Part shown: positions 15,640-24,800 of the stretch, one piece after another | Layout of the letters: each line of letters starts with the position of its first letter | Position numbering within the stretch: the first letter of the stretch is position 1 | NCBI GenBank assembly: GCA_016177705.1 | Contig: JACOUT010000006.1 | Location: 171,155 to 235,154 of the forward strand | Direction: 5' to 3' | Source of the DNA: Deltaproteobacteria bacterium | GTDB taxonomy: Bacteria; Myxococcota; UBA727; VGSZ01 | Length of the DNA stretch: 64,000 nucleotides | The notes under the pieces: model-generated | Told to the model about the DNA's origin: nothing | The model's input: only the letters and a program-made list of their open reading frames with translations | Database searches by the model: none | Program-made: the position numbers and the translations under genes

Positions 15640-17010
15640 CTACAGCAGGCCGCGCTCGCGCACCACGCGGCGCGAGATCTGGTACGCGTTCACCTTCATG
15701 CCCACCTTGTGCAACAGCGCACGCACACCGGCGAGCACGCGCACGTAGAACAGCACCTCGCGCGGCGGCGCCCACAGCTTGATCGACGGGTTGTCGAGCA
15801 CGAAGCGCATGGCCGACTCGTGCACCTTCCAGGAGCCGAAGTCGGTGACGCGGTCCACCAGCAGCGGCTCGAACAACAGCGTGAGCCAGTCGTAGATCAG
15901 CTCGGCGTCGACGCGGCTGTCGAGGAAGCCCATCTGCCGCCAGACCTGCTGCATGGCGTCGAGGTCGTGGCGCCAGAGCGCGGTCAAGAGCTTGAGCTGC
16001 AGGTCCATGAACTCGATGGGGAAGTCGCGCACGCAGCCGAGGTCGAGCAGGCCGATGGTGGGCACGCCTCCCTTGGCGTCGTCCTCGAGCACCAGGAAGT
16101 TGCCGGGGTGCGGGTCGGCGTGGAGCGCGCCGTGCTCGTGGATCATCTCGAGGTAGGCGGCGAGCAGGCGCTGGCCCTGCGCGGTCTTCTGCTCGTCGGG
16201 CGCGGCCGCCAGCCACTCCTCGAGCCGCCGGCCGTGAAACAGCTCCATGGTGAGCACGGTCTTGCGCGTCAGCTCGTGCACCGGGATGGGCACGCGCACG
16301 CCCTCGACGTCCTTGAGCACCACCTGGAAGCGCTCGAGGTTGTCGGCCTCGTTCAGGTAGTCGCTCTCGCGCTCGATGACGGTGGTGATCTCCTCGAGGT
16401 AGCCGTCGACGCGATCCTTGGGCACGGCGGCGCGCGCCATCACCAACAGCGAGCCGAGGTTCTTCATGTCGCTGCGAATGGTGTCGGCGATGCCCGGGTA
16501 TTGCACCTTGACGGCGACCTCCATGCCGTCCTTGGTGCGCGCGCGGTGCACCTGGCCGATGCTGGCGGCGCCGATCGGCTCCTCGGAGAACTCGGCGTAC
16601 AGCTCGTCGAGCGGTCGCGAAAACGCCGTCTCGACCGCTGCCTTGACGGTGGCGAAGTCCATCGCGGGCGCGCTGTGCTGCAAGAGAGAGAGCTGGTCGA
16701 CGAATTCGGGTGGCAGCATCTCGGGATCGGTGGCGAGCATCTGGCCGATCTTCATGGCCGCGCCCTTCAGCTCGCCGAGCGTCTTGGTCATCTGCTCGGC
16801 GCTCTTGGTGCGTGCGCGCCTCTCGCCTTCGGCCGCGGTGGCCTCGTCGGAGAACGCGCCCGCCACCTTCTGCGCCACGTGGCGCGCGGTCACGCTGGCG
16901 CCGAGCCCCGTCAGCTTGGCGAAGCGCGAGAAGCGGTTCACCTTGGGCGCCTGCGGCGCCGGCCGCGTGGGGGCGGCAGCATCGTCCGGGCCTTCATCGT
17001 CGACGGGCAC
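15640..17010 (-). CDS. ABC1/UbiB-family atypical kinase
   Basis: This 456-residue protein from GTG 17010 is a member of the ABC1/ADCK/UbiB family, atypical kinase-like ATPases linked to quinone biosynthesis and lipid handling. Visible family marks are the KxGQ region (LKGAAMKIGQML), the Ala-rich loop GAASIGQVHRA, Lys in VAVKVQYPG, Glu in ESDYLNEADNLERF, the catalytic loop HADPHPGNFLV and the metal Asp in LLDLGCVR. The first about 25 residues are Pro/Ala/Asp-rich. It lies 11 bases upstream of mutL and 51 bases downstream of the ABC ATPase gene. Its substrate here is not known; no ubi or men genes are adjacent. Confidence 0.88.
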   Translation of the reverse strand: MPVDDEGPDDAAAPTRPAPQAPKVNRFSRFAKLTGLGASVTARHVAQKVAGAFSDEATAAEGERRARTKSAEQMTKTLGELKGAAMKIGQMLATDPEMLPPEFVDQLSLLQHSAPAMDFATVKAAVETAFSRPLDELYAEFSEEPIGAASIGQVHRARTKDGMEVAVKVQYPGIADTIRSDMKNLGSLLVMARAAVPKDRVDGYLEEITTVIERESDYLNEADNLERFQVVLKDVEGVRVPIPVHELTRKTVLTMELFHGRRLEEWLAAAPDEQKTAQGQRLLAAYLEMIHEHGALHADPHPGNFLVLEDDAKGGVPTIGLLDLGCVRDFPIEFMDLQLKLLTALWRHDLDAMQQVWRQMGFLDSRVDAELIYDWLTLLFEPLLVDRVTDFGSWKVHESAMRFVLDNPSIKLWAPPREVLFYVRVLAGVRALLHKVGMKVNAYQISRRVVRERGLL

Positions 17011-17061
17011 GGCCCGACCATAGCCACCATCGCGGCTACCGACCAGCGGTCAGCTCGTCGG

Positions 17062-18117
17062 TCAGCTCGGCGGTGGCGCGTTGACGACGTGGCAGGCGAC
17101 CACGCGCCCCTCGCCGATGAGCAGCGGGCGCTCGGTCGCGCAGCGCGCGATGGCGTCGGGGCAGCGAGGATGGAAGGGACAGCCGGCGGGGCGCTCGGCG
17201 ACGCTGGGCAGCTCGCCGGCGATCGCGCGCGCCGAGGCCGGTCGCGAACGGCGCGGCGCGGCCTCGAGCAGCGCGCGGGTGTAGGGGTGGCGCGGAGCGT
17301 CGAGCACGTCGACGCCGCCAAGCTCGACCAGCGCGCCGAGGTAGAGCACGCCGACACGCTGGGCGAGCGCGCGCGCGACGTCCGGGCGCTGCGTGAGCGC
17401 GAGCACGGCCGGCCCGCGGCCGACAGCGCCCTCGGCACCCGTCAAGCGCCCGAGCGCTTCGAGCAGCGAGGCTCGTTCCAGCGGATCGAGGCGAGCGCTC
17501 GGCTCGTCGATGACGATGACGGCGGGGGTTCCGAGCAGCGCGCGCGCCAGCGCCGCGCGAGCGCGTAGCCCGGCCGGCAGCTCGCCGGCGCGCACGGCGG
17601 CGGCGGTAGCCGGCAAGCTGGCGCTCGCCATCGCCGACGCCAGGCGCGCCTCGCGGTCCTCGCTTCGCCCGGCGAGCGCGAGCGCTCGGCACGCCTCGCG
17701 AAGCGCGTCCCCGATGGTGCGCCGTGGATCGAAGCCGTGCTCCGGATCGTCGAACACCACCGCGAGCGTGCGGCGGACCTGCAGGCGGTCGCCGCGCCGT
17801 CGCGCCGTCACGGCGACACCCGCGACCTCGAGGGTACCGGCGTCGACCGGCACCAAGCGCGCGCAGGCCCGTGCCAGCGTGGTCTTGCCGCAGCCTTCCT
17901 CGCCAAGCAGCACCACGCGCTCGTGCGGCGCTACCTCGAGCGTGAGGCGATCGAGCAGCTTGTGCGCCCGCTCGGCGTCGGGCGCGAGCGCGTCCATCAG
18001 GAAGCGCGCGAGGTTCGGCAGGTCGCGCGGCCCGTGCGCCGCCGCCGCTGCCGACGACTCTGCCGCGCGAACCACCAGGCGGTCGATGCGCAGGGCCGGG
18101 ACGGCGGGTGTGGTCAC
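17062..18117 (-). CDS. Oligopeptide/dipeptide-type ABC transporter ATPase with degenerate motifs
   Basis: This 351-residue protein has the Opp/Dpp ATPase layout: Walker A GEEGCGKT (72-79), Walker B VIVIDEP (Asp204, Glu205), and the C-terminal oligopeptide-transporter domain with its Cys motif CPFHPRCPDAIARC. Other motifs are eroded. The Q-loop reads VFDDPEHGFDPR, with Asp123 where Gln is expected. The signature LSGGQ is LPAGL (180-184). The H-loop reads LTQRPDV with no His. Opp systems usually have two ATPases; only one is present here. It is last in a five-gene cassette with two permeases and a binding lipoprotein. It may be a poor or regulated motor. Confidence 0.85.
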   Translation of the reverse strand: MTTPAVPALRIDRLVVRAAESSAAAAAHGPRDLPNLARFLMDALAPDAERAHKLLDRLTLEVAPHERVVLLGEEGCGKTTLARACARLVPVDAGTLEVAGVAVTARRRGDRLQVRRTLAVVFDDPEHGFDPRRTIGDALREACRALALAGRSEDREARLASAMASASLPATAAAVRAGELPAGLRARAALARALLGTPAVIVIDEPSARLDPLERASLLEALGRLTGAEGAVGRGPAVLALTQRPDVARALAQRVGVLYLGALVELGGVDVLDAPRHPYTRALLEAAPRRSRPASARAIAGELPSVAERPAGCPFHPRCPDAIARCATERPLLIGEGRVVACHVVNAPPPS

Positions 18118-18126
18118 GGGCGGCGT

Positions 18127-18570
18127 TCAGTCGGGGATCTTGCCGACGCCGACGCCGGCCGGCGGTTGCGCCGCTTCATCGGCGGCGACGCACCGCCCGT
18201 CGCGGCACGTCGCCCGCGTCGCCTGGCACGAGGGGTCATCGCTCATGCCCTGCGCACACGCGATCGTGCCGCAGATGGGGACGCGGCGCTCGGTCAACGC
18301 TTGCAGCCGGTCCTTGCGCACGCCTGTCTGCTTGCCGAGCGAGGTGCAGCCACAGCAGTCGACGGTGGTGAGCGCACAGTCGGCGTCGACCGCGCAGCGG
18401 CGCTCGTCGTCGGTGGCCGTGACATCGACCTCGGCGGCCGTCGGCAACGATGGTGGCGGTGGCGGCGGCGGAGGTGGCGGCGGTTTGGCGCAAGCGACCA
18501 GCGCGCCGGCGACCAAGACCGCGGCGAGCACCGCGAGCAACGAACAAGGGCGGAACGGTTGCGAGCGCAT
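18127..18570 (-). CDS. Small Cys-rich lipoprotein with poly-proline linker
   Basis: This 147-residue protein has a clear lipoprotein signal with lipobox LVAC (GALVAC), then a run of eleven prolines as a spacer. The Cys-rich domain follows (CAVDADC, CCGC, ICGTIAC, CQATRATCRDGRCVA). Even spacing suggests several disulphides, so it is periplasmic or at the outer membrane. Similar Cys patterns occur in lipoproteins of Myxococcota without known function. It sits between the DppC-like permease and the ATPase, 9 bases from each, which makes it an integral part of the transporter operon and possibly an accessory substrate-binding or docking protein. Confidence 0.8.
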   Translation of the reverse strand: MRSQPFRPCSLLAVLAAVLVAGALVACAKPPPPPPPPPPPSLPTAAEVDVTATDDERRCAVDADCALTTVDCCGCTSLGKQTGVRKDRLQALTERRVPICGTIACAQGMSDDPSCQATRATCRDGRCVAADEAAQPPAGVGVGKIPD

Positions 18571-18579
18571 GGCGTGACG

Positions 18580-19269
18580 CTACACCGGCCGCGCGCCGTC
18601 GGGGCGAAGGGTGTCACGCAGCCATGCGCCGGCGACGTGCAACGCCACCGTTGCCACCACCAACGCCCCCGCGGGGGCCAGGAACGTGAGGGGCGCGACC
18701 GACATCGCGCGAAAGCCGCTCGCGATCAGCGTGCCGAGCGACACCGCGGGCGCCTCGACGCCGAAGCCGAGAAAGGACAGGAAGCTCTCGGTCGCCAGCG
18801 CCGAGGGGAGCGCGAGCACCGCCCAGGCGATTAGCGGGCCAGCGGCGTGCGGCACGACATGGCGCGCGAACACCCGCAGGCGAGAGGTGCCGAGCATGCG
18901 GGCCACTTGCACGAAGCCACGGTCGCGCAGCATGGCGGCGTAGCTGTTGACCACGCGCGCCAGCGCCAACCACTCGATGGCCGCGATGGTGACGACGAGG
19001 ATCAAGCGATTGTCCACCAGTGAGCCGAACGGCTCGGCTATGGCGGGGCGCGCGCTCCTCGCCAGCACCACGAAGGTGATCATGAACAGCGTGTAGGGGG
19101 CGGCAGCCAAGACCTCGACGGTGCGCATCAAGGCGGTTTCGGCGCGGCTCGGCAAGAGCGCGGCGCTGGCACCCCAGGCGATGCCGAGCGCGAGCGCGAG
19201 CACGGTGGCGGCGCCCGCGATGAGCGCGCTGGTGGCAAAGCCCTGCAGCACGAGCAGCACCAGCGTCAT
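18580..19269 (-). CDS. Oligopeptide/dipeptide ABC transporter permease, DppC/OppC-like
   Basis: This 229-residue inner-membrane protein has about five or six membrane segments. The BPD-transport EAA region is RMLGTSRLRVFARHVVPHAAGPLIAWAVLA, followed by LATESFLSFLGFGVEAPAVSLGTLIA, which is characteristic of the DppC/OppC branch. It is shorter than usual (about 280-300) and lacks the usual long N-terminal segment before the first helix. Its ATG at 19269 overlaps the TGA of the DppB-like gene by four bases (ATGA). A frame extending further upstream is an artefact of high GC. Confidence 0.86.
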   Translation of the reverse strand: MTLVLLVLQGFATSALIAGAATVLALALGIAWGASAALLPSRAETALMRTVEVLAAAPYTLFMITFVVLARSARPAIAEPFGSLVDNRLILVVTIAAIEWLALARVVNSYAAMLRDRGFVQVARMLGTSRLRVFARHVVPHAAGPLIAWAVLALPSALATESFLSFLGFGVEAPAVSLGTLIASGFRAMSVAPLTFLAPAGALVVATVALHVAGAWLRDTLRPDGARPV

Positions 19270-20192
19270 CGCGCGCTCCGCACGCGCGGATCGAGCGCGC
19301 CATAGAGCGTCTCGGCCACCAGCGAGAACGACAACAACAGCGTGGCGTAGGCGAGCGCGCCGCCGAGCAGCAGGTTGTAGTCGCGACCGTTCGCCGCGCG
19401 GATCACGAGCGGGCCGAGCCCGCCGAGATCGAAGACCAGCTCGACCGAGATCGCACCCATGACGATGGCCGATGCCATTGGCCCGAGCCCTGCCAGCACC
19501 GCGAGCAGCGCCAGTCGCATGCCGCGCAGGCGTGCGCGCGCGCGCGACAGGCCGCGCGCCACGTCGAAGCGCTTGCGGCGCACCACCTCCGGCGCCCGCA
19601 GCGCGTCGCGCGTGACGCGGGCCACGCCGGCGCCGAAGGCGAGGCCGAGGGCACCGGCGGGCACGAGCCCTTCGAGGCCCGACAGGAAGCGCGCCGGCGA
19701 GAACAGCGGCAGCCACAAGCTGCCCACCAACACCAGGAACGGCGCCAGCACGAACGCGGGCATGGCCGCGACCACCGCGAGCGCGCTGCGACCGGCGCGC
19801 TCCGTGACCGCCCTGCGCGCTGAAGCGGCCGCTACGCCGCCGGCGATGCCGGCGACGAGCGCGACCGCCAACGCGAGCAGCGACAGCCGAAGCGTCGGTA
19901 CCACCGCACGCGCCACCGTGGGCAAGACCGGCGCCGCGTCCGCCAGCGAGATGCCGGTGCAGCCGTCGACGTCCAGGCGCAGCCAGGTGATCAGCGCGGC
20001 GACCATCTCGAGCGCGAGCGGCTCGCCGATGTCGCAGCGTGCGGCCAGCGCCGCCTCGACGGTGTCCGGCAGCGCGCGCGCCGGGTCGAAGGGTCCATTC
20101 GGTGCCGCGTGCACGAGCAGGAACGCGGGCACGAAGCTCGCGATCAGCACGAGCGGGATGCGCAGCAGGCGGCGCAGCAGGTAGCCGATCAT
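19266..20192 (-). CDS. Oligopeptide/dipeptide ABC transporter permease, DppB/OppB-like
   Basis: This 308-residue inner-membrane protein starts with the typical GYLLRRLLRIPLVLIASFVPAFLLVHAAPNGPFD of the DppB/OppB branch. A soluble loop follows, then about five membrane segments. The EAA loop lies near RKRFDVARGLSRARARLRGMRLALLAV and the last conserved part is MGAISVELVFDLGGLGPL. A Cys in the first periplasmic loop (LAARCDIGEPL) and a second one (VDGCTGI) could form a disulphide. It is coupled to the binding-protein gene upstream and the DppC-like gene downstream by ATGA overlaps. Confidence 0.88.
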   Translation of the reverse strand: MIGYLLRRLLRIPLVLIASFVPAFLLVHAAPNGPFDPARALPDTVEAALAARCDIGEPLALEMVAALITWLRLDVDGCTGISLADAAPVLPTVARAVVPTLRLSLLALAVALVAGIAGGVAAASARRAVTERAGRSALAVVAAMPAFVLAPFLVLVGSLWLPLFSPARFLSGLEGLVPAGALGLAFGAGVARVTRDALRAPEVVRRKRFDVARGLSRARARLRGMRLALLAVLAGLGPMASAIVMGAISVELVFDLGGLGPLVIRAANGRDYNLLLGGALAYATLLLSFSLVAETLYGALDPRVRSAR

Positions 20193-21781
20193 GGCGCCGC
20201 CACCGCGACATCGCGCAGGTCGAGCCGCGTGATCGACAGGCCGGTCACCTCGGGCGAGACCAAGCCGCCGCCGGCCGGCCCGGCCACGTGGTCCGAGGCC
20301 CGCGCCAGGGTAGGCGCCAGGTCGCCGGGCAGCGAGAGCAGCACCTCCAGCTCGCCAGCGCGGTACAGGTGCAGCGCCGCGATCGCGTCGGGAATCACCA
20401 CCAGCTCGACCCGATGCAGCCGCACGCGCGGGCGCTCGAGCGCTGTCTCGCTGCGGACCAGGGTCAAGCGGTCGGGTGTCGCCACCGTCGGTACGAACGG
20501 CCCAGTGGTGACGATGGTGGCCGGCTCGGTCCAGGCACGGCCGTGGGCGGCGATCACGTGCGGTGGCACTGGTGCCAGCGCTGGGTGTGCCAGCGCGGCG
20601 AGCACGGCGGCCGCGTCACCCTCGCACGCGATCGCGATGGTGCCGGCGTCGGTCGCGCGTGCGCCGAGCGCGCTCGCGTCGAACGCCAGATCGCGCAGCG
20701 CCACCCAGGAGCGGCTGGTCGCGCGTGCGCCCTCGTCGACCGGCTCGACCCGCAGCCACTGCTGCTCGCCGCGCAGCGGCTCGAGCGCGCGCCGGGGCAC
20801 GAAGCCGAGGTGCCCGGTGCGCAGGTCGACGGCGTCCGCCCAACCCTCGGTGCCGCCGAGCACCTCGACCACGTCGTCGTCGGCCAGCGTCTGCCGCACG
20901 GGCGCGTCGTCCTCCGGGCCCACGCGCAGCGCCGCGCTGCCGTCGCTCCTGTCGACGACGCGCAGCAGCGAGGCGGGCGGTACCTGGACCGCGAGCAAGC
21001 GGTCCTCCGCCCAGCCCGAGGCGCCGCTCGAGGCGCGCAGCAGCAGGAAGGTGCGCCCGGCCACCGTGCGCGCGCCGATCACGGTGCCGACGTCGGCGGC
21101 GTTGAGCGCGCCGAGCGCCTCGCCGGCGTCCGGCTCGCGCCGCAGCGCCACGCTGCCGCCACAGCAGGGGCGTCGTTCGTTGCTGTCGAGCACGCGCACC
21201 ATGGTGCCGGCCGGCAAGTCGAGCGGCGGCGCCTCGTCGGGCGCCTCGCCGACCGAGGCGAAGGGCGCCGAGTGACCGACCGTGGTTCGCGCGACCCGCA
21301 GCAGGCGTCCCTCGGCCAACGCTCGTCCATCGGCGATGGCGGCGAACGGCTCGAGGTCCGTGGTACCCGTCGAGCGCCACAGCGCGCGGCGCCACGACCA
21401 AATCACGGCGTCGGCGTCCACCGGCACGCCGTCCGAGTAGCGGGCGCCACCGGCCAGCTCGACGACGACGGTGTGCCCATCTGCGCCGACCGTGACCGCG
21501 CGCGCCAACTGGGGCTGGCCGTCGGCGTCGAGCAGCGTGGCGAACAGTTGGCGCGCGACGGCCCGTTCGAGCTCGTCGGCCGCGCGGGGCGGGTCCCACT
21601 CGACCACGGACACCGGCACGTGGACGCGCAGCACGCCGGCCGCGGCACCGGCCCGGCCGAAGCGCTCACCCTCCCGCAACTCGCACGCGCCGGCGAGCGC
21701 GAGCGCGCAGGCAAGAGCAATCGCCGCGGCGGGCGCTGCGCGACGGTGCGCGGACGGCCAACCTGATCGGCGTTCCAGCAT
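20189..21781 (-). CDS. Peptide-binding lipoprotein (SBP family 5-like) with two inserted SH3b-like domains
   Basis: From ATG 21781 the protein has 530 residues, with lipobox LAGAC (Cys33). Residues about 65-150 match the N-lobe of extracellular solute-binding proteins family 5 (RQLFATLLDADGQ, GARYSDGVPVDADAVIWSWRRAL). Two SH3b-like beta domains are then inserted at about 195-265 (VALRREPDAGEALGALNAADVGTV, GWAEDRLLAV) and 272-335 (AALRVGPEDDAPVRQTLADDDVVEVL, GHLGFVPRRALEPL). SBP-like sequence resumes (VTTGPFVPTVATPDRLTLVRS, LYRAGELEVL), but the usual last about 150 residues are missing. SH3b domains commonly bind peptidoglycan or peptides. The gene is first in the transporter operon and divergent from the giant regulator. 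Confidence 0.78.
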   Translation of the reverse strand: MLERRSGWPSAHRRAAPAAAIALACALALAGACELREGERFGRAGAAAGVLRVHVPVSVVEWDPPRAADELERAVARQLFATLLDADGQPQLARAVTVGADGHTVVVELAGGARYSDGVPVDADAVIWSWRRALWRSTGTTDLEPFAAIADGRALAEGRLLRVARTTVGHSAPFASVGEAPDEAPPLDLPAGTMVRVLDSNERRPCCGGSVALRREPDAGEALGALNAADVGTVIGARTVAGRTFLLLRASSGASGWAEDRLLAVQVPPASLLRVVDRSDGSAALRVGPEDDAPVRQTLADDDVVEVLGGTEGWADAVDLRTGHLGFVPRRALEPLRGEQQWLRVEPVDEGARATSRSWVALRDLAFDASALGARATDAGTIAIACEGDAAAVLAALAHPALAPVPPHVIAAHGRAWTEPATIVTTGPFVPTVATPDRLTLVRSETALERPRVRLHRVELVVIPDAIAALHLYRAGELEVLLSLPGDLAPTLARASDHVAGPAGGGLVSPEVTGLSITRLDLRDVAVAAP

Positions 21782-21838
21782 CCACGGTAGGATGCGCCGA
21801 CGGTCGACGCGCTGTCGACTGCCGCGCGCCGGTGGTGC

Positions 21839-21845
21839 GGGAAGG
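21839..21845 (+). promoter_or_regulatory. Ribosome binding site GGGAAGG deciding the start of the giant TPR protein
   Basis: GGGAAGG lies 7 bases before GTG 21853. The two GTG codons at 21832 and 21835 lie before it and lack such a site, so 21853 is preferred. Confidence 0.55.
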
Positions 21846-21852
21846 TCGGCCG

Positions 21853-24800
21853 GTGCGCATCGAGCTGTGGGCACTCCAGGACCAGGACCGCCTCCTCGAG
21901 GAGGCGCGGCTGCGCCTGCCCCACAAGACGCGCGGCGCGTCCGCCGCCGACACGCGCCGGCTGCTCGAGGTGGTGCACCGCGCCTTCATCGCGCGCCTGT
22001 CCGGCGGCGAGCTGCACCCCGACACGGTGCGCGAGCTGGGCGAGCGCCACGGCGCCGCCGCGCTGGTATCGGCCGCGCAAGGACTGGCGGCAGCCTTGCG
22101 CGAGCGGGCGGCGCGCTCGATCCCCGAACGTGAGGCCGCGGAGCTGCAGCAGGCGCGCCTCGCCATCACGCGGGCGCTCGACGATTTGCTGGCGCTGTTC
22201 GACGACGGCGCGCAGCTCGACATCGAGATCACCGAGCCGCGCCCGACGGTGGTGTCGGCGTTGCAGGAGCTCGCCGCGCGGCCGCCGACCGCGGAGGCGC
22301 CGCAGGTGCAGTCGCTGCTGCGGGTACGAGCGACGACGCTGGCGGCGGCACGGGCGCTCGAGTCCGGCCGGCCGGCGGTGCTGGCGGCCACCGGCCTCGC
22401 GCTGCAGCCGAGCGCACCCGACGAGCTGCTGCTCGGCACCACCGAAGCCGGCGCCGACGGCGTGCTTCGCTTGGTGCGCGCCGCCGGCCAGGTGGCAGCC
22501 CAGCTCGGCGAACGGGCCAGCGAGCTCAAGAGCGCGGTCGTCGTCATCGCGGAGGATCCGCTGTCCGCCATGGTGCGGGCCGCGGCGCTACCGTCGAAGA
22601 ACGGCCTGCTGTTCCTCGACGAGGCCGCATGGGCCTGCGCCGGCGATCAGCTCGTGCCGGCGGCGGACGCGGCGCGCGCCGTCGATCCCGAGGCCGCCTT
22701 CGGCCACGATCGTTGGGAGCTGTCGACGCTCTTGCAGCGCCCGCCGTTCCTCGGCCGCGATCACGAGATCGCCGAGCTGGCGCAGTTGCTGCGCGGCAGC
22801 GGGGTCGCGTCGACGCTGGTGCTGGTGCACGGCGCTGCCGGTGTCGGCAAGGCGTCGCTGGTGCGCGCCGCGCTCACCGAGGCCGGCCTCAATGACGACG
22901 CCGCCGCCATCGTCTGGGGGGCGGCCGACCTCCACGAGCACACTCCCTACGCGCCGCTGGTGGCGGGGCTGCGCGCGCTCGCCGGCGCGCCGGCGGGCCA
23001 CCCGCGCGCGCCTGAGCGCGTCGCGCGCTTGATCGACCTGTTGGCGACGTCGCTGCCGCGCGAGGAGGCCGGCGAGCTGCATCGCCTGTCGCCGACGCTG
23101 CATCGCCTGCTCGGCTTCGAGGACGAGGCGGCAGGCGATCCGTCAGCAGAGCGCAGCGCCGACGAGCCGTCGCCGCGCGTCTTGCGCTCCGCGGTGCGCC
23201 GCGCGCTCTTGCTGTTGCTCATGGCATTGCGCGCGCGCGCCGGCGACGGCCGGCCCGTCGTGCTCGTGGTCTCTGGCGCGGACGCGCTCGACGACGCGTC
23301 GCGCGACGCGCTCGGCTTCGTCGCGACCCGCTTGGGCGACGGCGTGCGCGTGGTCTTGCTGTCGGCGACGCGCTTGCGACTGCCGGCGTCGTTCGAGGGG
23401 TGTTTCCGCGTGTCTCCCATCGAGCTGCGCGGGCTCGCGGTCGCGCCGGCCCGCGAGCTGGTGGCGGCGCTGTTCGATCGCACGCCCGACGACGACGAGC
23501 TGACGCCGTTGGTCGAGCGCGCGCGCGGCCTGCCGCTCGCGCTGCTCCAGCTCGCCCGCCTGGCCGTCGAGCTCGGCATGGTCGCGCGCACCGGCGAGCG
23601 CTGGACGCTCGGCACCATCGTGGCGCAGCGGCTGCCCGGACGCCTCGAGCGCGCGCTGGCGGCGCGCATGGAGCGGCTGCCGGCGGACGCGCGGCGCCTG
23701 CTCGCGACCTGCGCGCGGCTCGGCCCTTCGATCGCGCCCGCGGCCGCGGAGTTCGTCGGCGTGCGACTCGGCATGAGCCGCGACCAGGTGGCCCGCGCGC
23801 TCGCCCTCTTGGTGGACGCGGGCTTCCTCGCCCGGCAGCAGGTGCGCTCGGGAGCGCCCTTGGCGCCGCTGCCCGACACCGAGCCGCCGACGCTGGTGTT
23901 CGAGCACCCGCTGCTGCGACAGGCCGCCCTCACGCTCGCCGGCGGCGCCGAGGCCGGCCACGTCGCCGGCGTCGCGGCCGACGCGCTCGAGGCGACCGCG
24001 ACCACCGGCATGCGCACGCTCGCGCCCCTGTTGGCGCGCCTGCACCTGTTGGCGGGCCGCCGCGGTCCGGCGCTGCACCACCTGGGTGCCGCCGTGCGCC
24101 GCAGCGTGCGCTTCGACGATCACCACGGCGCCATCGCCATGGGGCACGAGGCGCTCACGCTCGCCGGGGACGACGGCGGCGCCGCCTTCCCGTTCCTCTT
24201 GGAGCTCGAGACCGTGCGACGGGGTGGCCCGCGCGCCCAACAGCGCGACGCGCTGGCGCGCCTCGAGTCTGCCGCCGATCGCACCGGCGACCCCCGCCAT
24301 CGCGCGCTCGCCGCGGTTCGCGCCGCTCGCTTCGCGCTCTTCTGCGGGGACGAGGAGGCGGCCGAGGCAGCGGCGCGCGCGGCGCTGGCGGCGCTGGCCG
24401 GCCAGGTCGATGCGCGCCTGCAGCCGCAGGCGCTGCGCTTGCTCGCGCTGGCGCGCTTTCGCCGCCGCGATCTCGACGAAGCGGCCGCCTGCGTCGAAGG
24501 GGCGCGCCGCGCCACCACGCCGTCCGACGTGCGCGGGCTGGCCGCGCTCGATCACCTCGCCGGGCTGATGGCGCTCGAGCGCGGCCAACCGGCGGCTGCG
24601 GTGGAGCTGTTGCTGTGCGCTCGCCAGCACCGGCGCGCCGCGGCGGACGTCGAGGGCGAGTGCGCCTGCCTCGACGCCATCGTCGACGCGTTCGCGCGCA
24701 CCGGCCGCTTGTCGACGTCGCTGGCGCTGCTCGAGGTGGTCGACCGGCTGCGCGAGTCGGTGGGCGACGGGCTCGGTCGCGCCTACTCGAAGCGCAGCGG

